NCBI GenBank assembly: GCA_020343555.1
Contig: CP070800.1
Coordinates: 1,720,878 to 1,734,807, forward strand
Reading direction: 5' to 3'
DNA length: 13,930 bases
Origin: Dehalococcoidales bacterium
GTDB lineage: Bacteria; Chloroflexota; Dehalococcoidia; Dehalococcoidales; UBA2162
Shown here: positions 7,696-13,913 of the stretch, in pieces
How the letters are laid out: every line of letters begins with the position of its first letter
Numbering within the stretch: position 1 is the first letter of the stretch
Translations under genes and position numbers: made by a program
Notes under the pieces: generated by a model
What the model was told of the DNA's origin: nothing
What the model saw: only the letters and a program-made list of their open reading frames with translations
The model's database searches: none

Positions 7696-8700
7696 CTACA
7701 CCTCCAAAGCCATTCCTACGACCTGTGCAAGGTCGAGTACCTGGACATCATTAATACCGAGTTCCTCAAGACCGCCCTCGATCTGCATAATACATCCCGG
7801 GCAGTGAGTCACGATTATATCGGGATCTGTTTCCGTCAATTCGGTGGCCCGGTTTACTGCAAGAGTATGGCTCAATTCAGGAAACACCGCTTCAAATCCT
7901 CCGCCACCACCACAGCAGGTCGAAAACTTGCCTTTCGTCCAGGCTGGTTCGACGAGTTCCACGTTCTTGATCGCGCTGAGAATTCTACGTGGTTCATCGA
8001 TCAATCCCAGGCTGCGAGAAAGCTGACATGGATCGTGATAGGTAACCTTCACCTTCTCCGACAGCTGTAACTTGAGCGAAGCAAGATTTCCATCAACAAC
8101 CTCGCAGAAATGCTTTACCTTGATGTCATCATTGCCGGCTCCCTTGGGGACGAGACTCTTGAGCGTAAACGTACAGGAAGGAACGAGACTGATAATTTCC
8201 TTGACACCCTTTGCCTTTAACCGGCTGTAGACATCTTTCGAGTGGCTGTTAAACTCGCTATGCATCCCGATATAGTACAGAAGTCCGCCGCAACAGGGTT
8301 CGTCTTCGCCAAGATATCCGAGATCGATCCCGATCTTGTTTAGAACCTTTACCGCACTGATTAACGGCTGGGAATCGGCTTCACCACCTCTTGTCATTAC
8401 CTTACGATACACGCCACCCAGGTCAAGACCCAGTTTCCTCTGGAAAATAGCCAGGTTCATCGTCATTTCCGTATTGATCGGGCTTTTATCGATCGATCGG
8501 ATCAGGGACATAAGAGTTTCAAGTTCGCTTGAATACTGGTAGCCACAGCCGGCGAAGAAGACTGTTTCCGTATTACCGGAAAATTTCACAATTTTCGCCC
8601 ATTTTGACCCGTCTCTCTTGGCGGCCCCGATAATATTGTCGCTGAGAGCGATGTTATTCGCCAGGTAGGTTAGTCCGGGAGGAATCAGTTTTTTACTCAT
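7696..8700 (-). CDS. HdrB/LutA-like protein with two CCG domains
   Basis: This 334-residue protein belongs to the cysteine-rich CCG family found in heterodisulfide reductase HdrB/HdrD, LutA, GlcF and SdhE/MfrE. The C-terminal domain is complete: C225 (HDPCQL), C262-C263 (STCCGGGGG), C300 and C303 (CPGC). The N-terminal domain has C52 (FAGCGY), C136-C137 (EPCCGG) and C176 (VPSC), but the first Cys of the final CxxC is Val173. Complete CCG motifs bind non-cubane [4Fe-4S] clusters in HdrB, so the second domain is the likely cluster site. It has no N-terminal ferredoxin domain of its own; the next gene supplies one. It is the first gene of the operon, only three bases from the next. The ribosome site is weak (AGGGTG at 8720-8715, far from the ATG). 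Confidence 0.88.
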   Translation of the reverse strand: MSKKLIPPGLTYLANNIALSDNIIGAAKRDGSKWAKIVKFSGNTETVFFAGCGYQYSSELETLMSLIRSIDKSPINTEMTMNLAIFQRKLGLDLGGVYRKVMTRGGEADSQPLISAVKVLNKIGIDLGYLGEDEPCCGGLLYYIGMHSEFNSHSKDVYSRLKAKGVKEIISLVPSCTFTLKSLVPKGAGNDDIKVKHFCEVVDGNLASLKLQLSEKVKVTYHDPCQLSRSLGLIDEPRRILSAIKNVELVEPAWTKGKFSTCCGGGGGFEAVFPELSHTLAVNRATELTETDPDIIVTHCPGCIMQIEGGLEELGINDVQVLDLAQVVGMALEV

Positions 8701-8730
8701 CTTTTTTTTCCAGGCACCCTATTATTCTAT

Positions 8731-8736
8731 ATTATA
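8731..8736 (-). promoter_or_regulatory. Candidate -10 box of the CCG-LUD-fumarase-nadB operon
   Basis: A perfect TATAAT reads on the minus strand from 8736 to 8731, which would start transcription near 8724, about 24 bases before the ATG at 8700. The matching -35 region (TGTGCT at 8759-8754, 17-base spacer) is poor, so an activator may be needed, or the call is wrong. Confidence 0.4.
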
Positions 8737-9012
8737 TCTATTATCCCCTAAAAAGCACAGCTGGATACGGACATACTTAAGATGAATTTCTTTAACCGAA
8801 GGAATGATTCTTACGGTACACGGTTTCCGCTTCCCGTACTCGCTCTGCTGTTATCAGTCTAATGAAGCGGGGCTCTTATTGTCAAATGTACATTAATAAA
8901 ACCAAGTCTAAAATGGATCGTTGAAAAGTAAACAGAATACCATATACTCGATACGCAAACACATCTTTTATATTCCACACTGTAATCACATTTCTGTACA
9001 AAACTCACCATA

Positions 9013-9028
9013 TATGACCTTTATCACA
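9013..9028. promoter_or_regulatory. CRP/FNR-family type operator
   Basis: TATGA-CCTTTA-TCACA matches the CRP consensus TGTGA-N6-TCACA at 9 of 10 arm positions and keeps the GA-N6-TC core shared by CRP/FNR-type regulators. Its centre (9020.5) lies 41.5 bases upstream of the start predicted from the TATTAT at 9050-9055, the classical position for activation by direct contact with polymerase. The regulator is not in the window. Confidence 0.5.
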
Positions 9029-9049
9029 TTCAATATATGCATTCAGGTG

Positions 9050-9055
9050 TATTAT
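9050..9055 (+). promoter_or_regulatory. Candidate -10 box of the oxidative-defence operon
   Basis: TATTAT differs from TATAAT at one base and would start transcription near 9062, leaving a 31-base leader with the strong ribosome site AAAGGAGGT at 9077-9085. No good -35 is present, which fits activation from the operator at 9013-9028. Confidence 0.45.
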
Positions 9056-9092
9056 TTGCATTAAGGACATTTCCCAAAAGGAGGTTCTGATA

Positions 9093-9323
9093 ATGACTAT
9101 AAAATGCCCGGGCCAGGATATGAGAAACTTGCGAGTATCGATGCACAGGTGTCCAGCCTGCGGCACCGAAGTAGAGATATTCTCCGACGAAATGAGTGCC
9201 AGGTGCCAGAAATGCGGTGAGAAAGTGCAGAAAGAGCAGGTTCCCTCATGCATAGACTGGTGCGCATCCGCACGTCAATGTCTCGGTGAAGAAAGATGGA
9301 AGCAGTTAAGAGGAGAAGACTAA
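9093..9323 (+). CDS. Small 8-Cys zinc-ribbon-like protein of unknown function
   Basis: The 76-residue protein has eight cysteines in two groups. A zinc-ribbon or rubredoxin-like pair, C20-C23 (CPAC) and C38-C41 (CQKC), sits in the middle. A second group is C5 (KCPGQD) with C53, C57 and C63 near the C-terminus (SCIDWCASARQC). The N- and C-terminal groups could meet to bind a second metal or Fe-S cluster. From memory, similar short proteins with a CPGQD start and a WC-containing tail occur in anaerobes and are sometimes labelled phosphohydrolase because larger relatives carry an HD domain; no HD domain is present here. AAAGGAGGT precedes the ATG by 7 bases. The stop overlaps the next start in TAATG, so the two proteins are likely co-made. 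An electron-transfer or regulatory partnership with the ferredoxin is possible but unproven. Confidence 0.85.
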   Translation: MTIKCPGQDMRNLRVSMHRCPACGTEVEIFSDEMSARCQKCGEKVQKEQVPSCIDWCASARQCLGEERWKQLRGED

Positions 9324-10051
9324 TGACAGTAAAAGTGAATAGAAGTATTGTAAAAATAGATGAAGACAAATGTAACGGATGTGGTCTCTGCGTCCCGTCA
9401 TGCGCAGAAGGAGCATTACAGATTATCGACGGCAAGGCAAAGCTTATCAGTGAGATATACTGTGACGGACTGGGAGCCTGCCTCGGTGAGTGCCCCCAGG
9501 GAGCTATCACCATAGAGGAGCGTACCGCCGAAGAATACGATGAGGAAGCAACAAAAGTCCATATTGAAGAAATGAAGCAGGAAGAGGAACTGGCTTGTGG
9601 ATGCGCTTCAGCCAACGTAGCCCAGTTCGTTGAAACCGACAATAAGGAAATACCGGCTGATGAGGTACTTCCACGCATATCACAACTGGGACACTGGCCC
9701 GTCCAACTGACACTCGTTCCTCCGAATGCACCTTTCTTCCAGGATGCCAATCTGGTTATAGCTTCCGATTGTGTGCCGTTCGCTTATCCTGGTTTTCACC
9801 ATGATTTCCTCAAAGATCGAGCGCTTGTAGTCGCCTGTCCCAAACTGGATGATTTCCAGGCACATCTTGCCAAACTGACCTCGATCCTGAAACAGTCATC
9901 GATCAAGAGTCTGAAGGTGATTCACATGGAAGTTCCATGTTGTTCCGGGCTGGTGCATATGGCAAAACAGGCAATACAGCAAAGCGGCAAAGATATTCCG
10001 ATGGAAGAAGTAACCATAGGAATTAAAGGTGAAATCCTGGCAACGGCATGA
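9323..10051 (+). CDS. Ferredoxin-like protein with an uncharacterised C-terminal domain
   Basis: This 242-residue protein starts with a dicluster ferredoxin-like domain: C17, C20, C23, C27 (CNGCGLCVPSC) and C47, C53, C57 (CDGLGACLGEC). In the second motif the position normally held by the second Cys is Leu50. An acidic linker with C92 and C94 follows (ACGCA). The C-terminal domain (about residues 118-242) has WPVQL, SDCVPFAYPGFH (C150), ACPKLDD (C172) and EVPCCSGL (C206-C207). I recognise this domain pairing from anaerobe genomes, where it is usually annotated only as 4Fe-4S protein. The open frame extends back to 9296, but the ATG at 9323 is chosen: AGGAG at 9311-9315 is 7 bases away and the start overlaps the previous stop (TAATG). 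It probably shuttles low-potential electrons to the adjacent redox enzymes; the partner is unknown. Confidence 0.87.
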   Translation: MTVKVNRSIVKIDEDKCNGCGLCVPSCAEGALQIIDGKAKLISEIYCDGLGACLGECPQGAITIEERTAEEYDEEATKVHIEEMKQEEELACGCASANVAQFVETDNKEIPADEVLPRISQLGHWPVQLTLVPPNAPFFQDANLVIASDCVPFAYPGFHHDFLKDRALVVACPKLDDFQAHLAKLTSILKQSSIKSLKVIHMEVPCCSGLVHMAKQAIQQSGKDIPMEEVTIGIKGEILATA

Positions 10052-10067
10052 TCACCTGATTTTCCTA

Positions 10068-10096
10068 TTGACAAACCGGATACTCAGGTCTAATAT
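10068..10096 (+). promoter_or_regulatory. Sigma-70 type promoter for the rubrerythrin-flavodiiron genes
   Basis: A perfect -35 TTGACA (10068-10073) is followed by exactly 17 bases and TAATAT (10091-10096), which keeps the key first two and last two bases of the -10 consensus. Start is predicted near 10103, 40 bases before the ATG at 10143. It lets the downstream five genes be expressed apart from the first two. Confidence 0.75.
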
Positions 10097-10142
10097 TCTG
10101 TACACTTACTTTTTCACACCGATCCAGCAAAGGGAGTGAAAA

Positions 10143-10673
10143 ATGACACAAGAGCGAGAAAAAACCCTGGAAGCCCTGAAAACAGCCATTCAAATGGAAA
10201 TTGATGGGAAAGAGTTCTATCTCAAAGCAAGCAGTAAGAGTAAAAACGAGATGGGCAGAAAGCTGCTCGAAACACTCTCAAAGGAAGAAGATCATCACCG
10301 CAGTAAGTTCGAAGAAATATACGCGGTTATCGAAAAAAAGATGGGATGGCCGAAAACAGAGTTCGATCCAGATAGCGGGAAGCAATTAAGGACAATCTTC
10401 TCGGAAATGATGAGTGATATCAGCACAGAAAAAGAGACTCTACGAACAGAAATTGATACTGTCCAGAAAGCAATGGACATGGAAAGTGCATCGCGTGATT
10501 TTTATAACAGGCAAAGAGAAGACGCTGTACATATAGCAGAAAAGCAGTTCTACGAAAAGATAGCCGATGAAGAATATCAACATTTCCTGGTACTTCTCGA
10601 CTACTTCGAATATCTGAAAGATCCGGCAGCCTGGTTTGTAGAAAAAGAACACCCGTCACTTGACGGCGGGTAG
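10143..10673 (+). CDS. Ferritin-like diiron protein (rubrerythrin family, no rubredoxin domain)
   Basis: The 176-residue four-helix protein carries the two half-repeats of a rubrerythrin-type diiron site. The first is E19 ([10 protein letters not shown]) with an ExxH in KEEDHH (E48/E49, H51/H52). The second is E114 ([10 protein letters not shown]) with E144xxH147 (DEEYQH). It lacks the C-terminal CxxC/CPxC rubredoxin domain of classical rubrerythrin, so reducing power must come from another protein such as the downstream rubredoxin fusion. The family (COG1633-like) includes peroxide-reducing and iron-handling proteins; which one applies is unknown. GGGAG at 10132-10136 gives a 6-base gap to the ATG. 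It is the first gene after the promoter at 10068-10096 and lies 16 bases before the next start. Confidence 0.88.
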   Translation: MTQEREKTLEALKTAIQMEIDGKEFYLKASSKSKNEMGRKLLETLSKEEDHHRSKFEEIYAVIEKKMGWPKTEFDPDSGKQLRTIFSEMMSDISTEKETLRTEIDTVQKAMDMESASRDFYNRQREDAVHIAEKQFYEKIADEEYQHFLVLLDYFEYLKDPAAWFVEKEHPSLDGG

Positions 10674-10689
10674 AAAAGGAAGTCAGCCA

Positions 10690-11373
10690 ATGAACACGAA
10701 GGCATTATACAAGATCAGTTACGGTGTCTATGTGGTCTGTTCTGTTAACGGAGACAAGATAAACGGGCAAATAGCTAACACGGTGATACAGGCAGCGTCT
10801 GAGCCACCGACAATCGCTGTCAGTATCAATAAAGAAAATCTTACCCATGATTATATAAAGAAAAGTGGTGTATTCACCGCTTCAATTCTTTGCCAGGATA
10901 CTCCCCTTTCCTTTATCGGTAATTTCGGATTTAAATCGGGTCGAGATACAGATAAGTTCGAAGGTATCGACTATAAGATCGGTACTACCGGCGCCCCGGT
11001 AATTACTGAATACGCAACGACATATATTGAGGTTAAGGTAACCAAAGAAATAGATGTGGGAACACATACCATGTTTATCGGTGAACTGGTGGATGCCGAC
11101 GTCCTTACCGACGATACCGTGATGACATACGAATACTACCACCAGGTCAAGAGGGGTACAACGCCGAAATCGGCTCCAAGCTATGTAGAAAAAAAGGAGG
11201 AAAAATCGGGAATGAAAAAATACGAATGTTCAGTATGCGGTTATGTGTATGATCCAGCAGAGGGAGACCCGGAGAACGGCATCGCGGCGCGAACTGCCTT
11301 CGAAGACCTGCCGGACGACTGGGTATGCCCTATTTGCGGAGCCTCCAAGGATGATTTCAGAGAGGTAGACTAG
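10690..11373 (+). CDS. hrb: Flavin reductase-rubredoxin fusion (high molecular weight rubredoxin)
   Basis: The 227-residue protein joins an FMN-binding flavin reductase-like domain (about residues 1-155) to a C-terminal rubredoxin (175-227). The rubredoxin has C180, C183 (CSVCGY), C213 and C216 (CPICG). The N-terminal domain shows the family features [16 protein letters not shown] and [15 protein letters not shown]. The same architecture in Moorella thermoacetica, Hrb, passes electrons to the flavodiiron protein, and here fprA follows by three bases. A linker rich in Lys and Glu joins the domains. The frame is open to a TTG at 10660, inside the upstream gene, but the ATG at 10690 has AAAGGAAG (10676-10682) at a proper distance and is preferred. 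An internal AAGGAGG and ATG could make the rubredoxin alone. Confidence 0.92.
   Translation: MNTKALYKISYGVYVVCSVNGDKINGQIANTVIQAASEPPTIAVSINKENLTHDYIKKSGVFTASILCQDTPLSFIGNFGFKSGRDTDKFEGIDYKIGTTGAPVITEYATTYIEVKVTKEIDVGTHTMFIGELVDADVLTDDTVMTYEYYHQVKRGTTPKSAPSYVEKKEEKSGMKKYECSVCGYVYDPAEGDPENGIAARTAFEDLPDDWVCPICGASKDDFREVD
11194..11214 (+). promoter_or_regulatory. Possible internal translation start for free rubredoxin
   Basis: AAGGAGG at 11194-11200 lies 11 bases before an in-frame ATG at 11212-11214. Initiation there would give a 53-residue stand-alone rubredoxin, the usual size. The purine run also encodes the Lys/Glu linker, so it may be coincidence. Confidence 0.35.
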
Positions 11374-11376
11374 AAT

Positions 11377-12561
11377 ATGAAACCGAGAGAGCTGAAGAAG
11401 GGAATTTACTGCGTAGGAGCGGTCGACTGGGACAGGAGACTTTTCGACTGCCTGATCCCATTGCCGGACGGGACAAGCTATAATGCCTATCTGGTACAGG
11501 GGAGTGAAAAGACAGCGCTCATAGACAGTGTAGATCCTCCGATGCACAATATTCTGCAGGATAACCTCGATGAACTTGGAGTCCAAAACCTTGACTATGT
11601 AGTTGCCCATCACGCCGAACAGGACCATTCGGGTTCCATTCCCAAGGTGATGGCTAAATACCCCGGGGCAAAGGTTATCTGCTCCCCGAAGTGCAGGGAT
11701 ATGCTTATCGACCATCTAATGGTACCGGGTGACAGAATTATCACGGCAAATGATAAGGAGACCGTCTCACTGGGAGACAGGACTCTGGAGTTCTTACATA
11801 CTCCCTGGGTTCACTGGCCGGAAACGATGGTCACATACCTGAAGGAAGACAGGATATTGTTTTCCTGTGACTTCTTCGGCTCTCATCTAGCCACCACTGA
11901 TATGTTCGTTACCGACGAGGGGCAGTTATACGAAGCTGCGAAACGATATTTCGCTGAAATTATGATGCCTTTTCGCCCGACCATTCAAAAGAACCTTGAA
12001 AAAGTGAAAGAATACGACATAGAAATTATCGCCCCCAGCCACGGGCCTATGCATAACAAACCTTCATTTATAATGGACGCGTATCAGAGCTGGCTGTTCG
12101 ATGAACCGAAAAACATCGTCGTACTCCCGTATGTCTCAATGCACGGCAGCACCGGCAGGATGGTCGAATATCTTGTGACGGCTCTGGCTGAAAAGGGGGT
12201 TACCGTCAAGCAGTTCGATCTTACTGTCACGGACATCGGCAAGCTGGCGATGTCGCTGGTGGACGCAGCGACCGTAGTACTGGGAGTTCCTACCATTCAC
12301 GCCGGACCACATCCGGTGGTTGCCTATGCCGCTTTCCTGGCGAACGCCCTGAGACCAAATATCAAATTCGTTTCGATAATCGGTTCATTCGGTTGGGGAC
12401 AGAGGACTGTCGAGGTACTTGCCGGGATGATTCCCAACCTCAAGGTAGAAGTGATCGATCCGGTACTCTGCAAGGGATTTCCGAAGGAAGCGGATTTCGA
12501 AGCACTTGACAGGCTTGCAGCAGCGATAACCGAAAAACATAAAGCCAATAACTATATATAG
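11377..12561 (+). CDS. fprA: Flavodiiron protein (FprA type)
   Basis: This cytoplasmic enzyme reduces O2 to water and/or NO to N2O. The 394-residue, two-domain form has a metallo-beta-lactamase-like part (1-240) and a flavodoxin part (about 245-394). All expected diiron ligands are visible: H79, E81, D83, H84 (HAEQDHSG), H146 (VHWPET), D165 (SCDFFG) and H222 (SHGPMH). The flavodoxin part begins with the FMN phosphate loop SMHGSTGRM. There is no fused rubredoxin or flavin reductase, so it is a class A type that depends on an outside donor, most likely the preceding Hrb. AGAGAGGT at 11359-11366 precedes the ATG by about 11 bases. O2 versus NO preference cannot be read from the sequence. It is followed 17 bases later by rubrerythrin. 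Confidence 0.95.
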   Translation: MKPRELKKGIYCVGAVDWDRRLFDCLIPLPDGTSYNAYLVQGSEKTALIDSVDPPMHNILQDNLDELGVQNLDYVVAHHAEQDHSGSIPKVMAKYPGAKVICSPKCRDMLIDHLMVPGDRIITANDKETVSLGDRTLEFLHTPWVHWPETMVTYLKEDRILFSCDFFGSHLATTDMFVTDEGQLYEAAKRYFAEIMMPFRPTIQKNLEKVKEYDIEIIAPSHGPMHNKPSFIMDAYQSWLFDEPKNIVVLPYVSMHGSTGRMVEYLVTALAEKGVTVKQFDLTVTDIGKLAMSLVDAATVVLGVPTIHAGPHPVVAYAAFLANALRPNIKFVSIIGSFGWGQRTVEVLAGMIPNLKVEVIDPVLCKGFPKEADFEALDRLAAAITEKHKANNYI

Positions 12562-12578
12562 ATGAAGGAGGATATTGA

Positions 12579-13112
12579 ATGGAATTCAAGGGCAGCAAGA
12601 CCGAGCAGAACCTGTGGACGGCGTTTGCCGGTGAATCTCAGGCGAGGAACAAGTATACGTACTTTAGCCTGGTAGCCAAAGAAGCCGGCTACGAGCAGAT
12701 CGCCGCGATATTCCTTGAGACAGCCGAAAACGAAAGAGAACACGCCAAGAGAGAATTCGAATTCCTTAAAGGTATAGGCGATACTGCCGAGAATCTCCAG
12801 GCAGCCGCCGACGGCGAGAATTACGAGTGGACGGATATGTATGCCGGATTCGAGAAAACAGCCCGGGAGGAAGGATTCGAAGAGATAGCCGTTTTCTTCA
12901 GAGAAGTCGCCGAAGTTGAAGAAGAACACGAAAAACGCTATCTTGCCCTGCTGAAGAACATCAAGGAAGGCACGGTATTTAAGAAAGATAAAGTAGTCAG
13001 GTGGAAATGCCGGAACTGCGGGTATGTGCATGAAGGTCTGGAAGCACCTGAGACTTGCCCAGCCTGCGCTTTCTCTCGCGATTATTACGAACTGATGGCG
13101 GAAAATTATTAA
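12579..13112 (+). CDS. rbr: Rubrerythrin
   Basis: This 177-residue classical rubrerythrin reduces H2O2 to water. The diiron domain shows E19 (AGESQARN), E52 and H55 (ENEREH), E83 with D86 (YEWTDMY) and E114 with H117 (EEEH). D86 sits where Desulfovibrio vulgaris rubrerythrin has E97; Asp is, from memory, common there in other anaerobes, so this is not a defect. The C-terminal rubredoxin has C144, C147 (CRNCGY), C160 and C163 (CPAC). AAGGAGG at 12565-12571 gives a 7-base gap to the ATG. Position between fprA and the superoxide reductase, with short gaps, places it in the same transcript. It removes the peroxide that superoxide reductase makes. Confidence 0.96.
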   Translation: MEFKGSKTEQNLWTAFAGESQARNKYTYFSLVAKEAGYEQIAAIFLETAENEREHAKREFEFLKGIGDTAENLQAAADGENYEWTDMYAGFEKTAREEGFEEIAVFFREVAEVEEEHEKRYLALLKNIKEGTVFKKDKVVRWKCRNCGYVHEGLEAPETCPACAFSRDYYELMAENY

Positions 13113-13139
13113 TATTATAAAAACCGGAGGAGGAAGAAG

Positions 13140-13466
13140 ATGAAAATAGGAGATATTCTTAAAGACGCCGCCGTTGAAGGCAAGGAAAAACATGTCCCGG
13201 TTATCGAGACCGGCAAGGATACCGTCACTGTTACGGTGGGTAAGGAAACACCACATCCCAACACGATGGAGCATCACATCGACTGGGTAGCATTGTACGG
13301 TGTCAAGGAAGACGGGGGAGTGATCGACTTGGGCAGGATGACCTTCGCTCCGACCTATACCAACCCCACCGCAACCTACAGCGTCCCGCTAGCCGGGTTC
13401 AAGACCCTGTATGCCATATCATACTGTAACATTCACGGTCTTTGGGAGAGCAGCCTGGCGTTGTAA
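13140..13466 (+). CDS. Superoxide reductase (neelaredoxin type)
   Basis: The 108-residue protein reduces superoxide to H2O2 at a single Fe(His)4(Cys) centre. The catalytic EKH segment is E16-K17-H18 (EKHVP). Further ligands are H39 and H45 (HPNTMEHH) and C96 and H99 (CNIHG), spaced as in known enzymes. The N-terminal desulforedoxin domain of desulfoferrodoxin is absent, making this the one-iron neelaredoxin class. GGAGGAGG at 13126-13133 precedes the ATG. It is the last gene of the operon, 27 bases after rubrerythrin and 17 bases before the terminator hairpin. Its electrons probably come from rubredoxin in the Hrb fusion. Confidence 0.95.
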   Translation: MKIGDILKDAAVEGKEKHVPVIETGKDTVTVTVGKETPHPNTMEHHIDWVALYGVKEDGGVIDLGRMTFAPTYTNPTATYSVPLAGFKTLYAISYCNIHGLWESSLAL

Positions 13467-13483
13467 ATTAAACAATCGCCCAG

Positions 13484-13518
13484 AAAAGGAGTGCAAAGTT
13501 GCACTCCTTTTTCTTTTT
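13484..13518 (+). terminator. Rho-independent terminator of the oxidative-defence operon
   Basis: AAAAGGAGTGCAA (13484-13496) and TTGCACTCCTTTT (13499-13511) form a 13-base perfect stem around AG, running straight into a T-rich tail (TTTTTCTTTTT). It begins 18 bases after the superoxide reductase stop. A tail of A residues ahead of the stem means it may also stop leftward transcription from the small gene at 13643-13864. Confidence 0.93.
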
Positions 13519-13642
13519 AAAAACCAAAATTAAAAAGAACAGCCTTTTCTCTTCAATATCGTATAATTACGTTTTATGATCATAGTGACTACAATTATAA
13601 CAAGTGTCTGAATAATTACCGCTGATAGTATGTAGTCAATCA
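13519..13642. other. AT-rich gap, no gene recognised
   Basis: This stretch lies between the terminator and the stop of the small leftward gene. It contains a TATAAT at 13562-13567 on the plus strand, but nothing downstream on that strand looks like a gene. Confidence 0.4.
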
Positions 13643-13864
13643 CTAACCCAGAGCGTGAAACTCTCCCGTTTCTTCAATTATCACAGGGTAACCACCAAGG
13701 TCTTCTGGGATCTGGCTGAGAAGCTCCGGGCTCTTTTCCGTAACGAACACCTTGATGCAGGATTTACCATCGTACTCACCCTGGCCGATGCCGGCAACGC
13801 CGGTGATACCCATGAGTAAGGAAGTATTTTCCTCAAGAACCGATTTTACCGGTTTTCTTTCCAG
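13643..13864 (-). CDS. Small conserved-looking protein with a probable CTG start
   Basis: The minus-strand frame ends at TAG (13645-13643) and is open back to a TAA at 13870-13868. The only standard start is the ATG at 13813-13811 (56 residues), but it has no ribosome site. A CTG at 13864-13862 has GGAGAG (13877-13872) with a 7-base gap and gives 73 residues, including a charged helix KPVKSVLEEN before LLMGITGVAGIGQG. The tail has CIKVFVTEKSPELL, IPEDLGGYPV and IEETGEFHALG. From memory this pattern (GVVGVGIG, then CIKVFV, then GYPV and EETG) belongs to a small protein family of unknown function whose members do include the N-terminal helix. Either the gene uses CTG, or the start was lost by mutation. 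The call as a protein-coding frame is stronger than the choice of start. Confidence 0.6.
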   Translation of the reverse strand: MERKPVKSVLEENTSLLMGITGVAGIGQGEYDGKSCIKVFVTEKSPELLSQIPEDLGGYPVIIEETGEFHALG

Positions 13865-13885
13865 ATATTATCTCTCCGGTGACTG

Positions 13886-13913
13886 AAAGGGGGTTGATAA
13901 ACCAGCCCCCTTT
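13886..13913 (+). terminator. GC-rich hairpin near the right edge, possible terminator or leader element
   Basis: AAAGGGGG (13886-13893) and CCCCCTTT (13906-13913) form a perfect 8-base stem with a 12-base loop. On the plus strand the following T-tract is interrupted (TTTAGTCTTAATTG then six T), so it is a weak terminator. No plus-strand gene lies just upstream. On the minus strand it would sit in the leader of the small gene starting at 13864. Confidence 0.45.

Larger units (their letters stand above)
8701..9092. other. Divergent control region between the two operons
   Basis: This 392-base AT-rich stretch holds the start signals of both operons and no open frame that I accept. Besides the separately listed sites, there is a perfect 10-base palindrome AATGTACATT at 8885-8894. 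There is also a possible weak promoter TGTACA (8887-8892), 16 bases, TAAAAT (8909-8914) pointing right. Positions 8761-8880 show nothing I recognise; a small RNA cannot be excluded. Confidence 0.5.

Noticed and set aside
7345..8070. Plus-strand open frame of 241 codons across the LUD and CCG genes
   Set aside because: It is antisense to two recognised Fe-S protein genes and has no recognisable motif.
9296..9322. Upstream ATG at 9296 for the ferredoxin-like gene
   Set aside because: It lies inside the small Cys-rich gene without a ribosome site; the TAATG start at 9323 has AGGAG at 7 bases.
10660..10689. TTG start at 10660 for the flavin reductase-rubredoxin gene
   Set aside because: It lies inside the upstream gene and the family-like N-terminus begins at the ATG at 10690 with its own ribosome site.
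12552..13277. Long minus-strand open frame (241 codons) opposite rubrerythrin and superoxide reductase
   Set aside because: It is the antisense shadow of two clearly recognised enzymes with full catalytic residues.
13562..13567. TATAAT downstream of the operon terminator
   Set aside because: No -35 and no plus-strand gene follow; the region is AT-rich.
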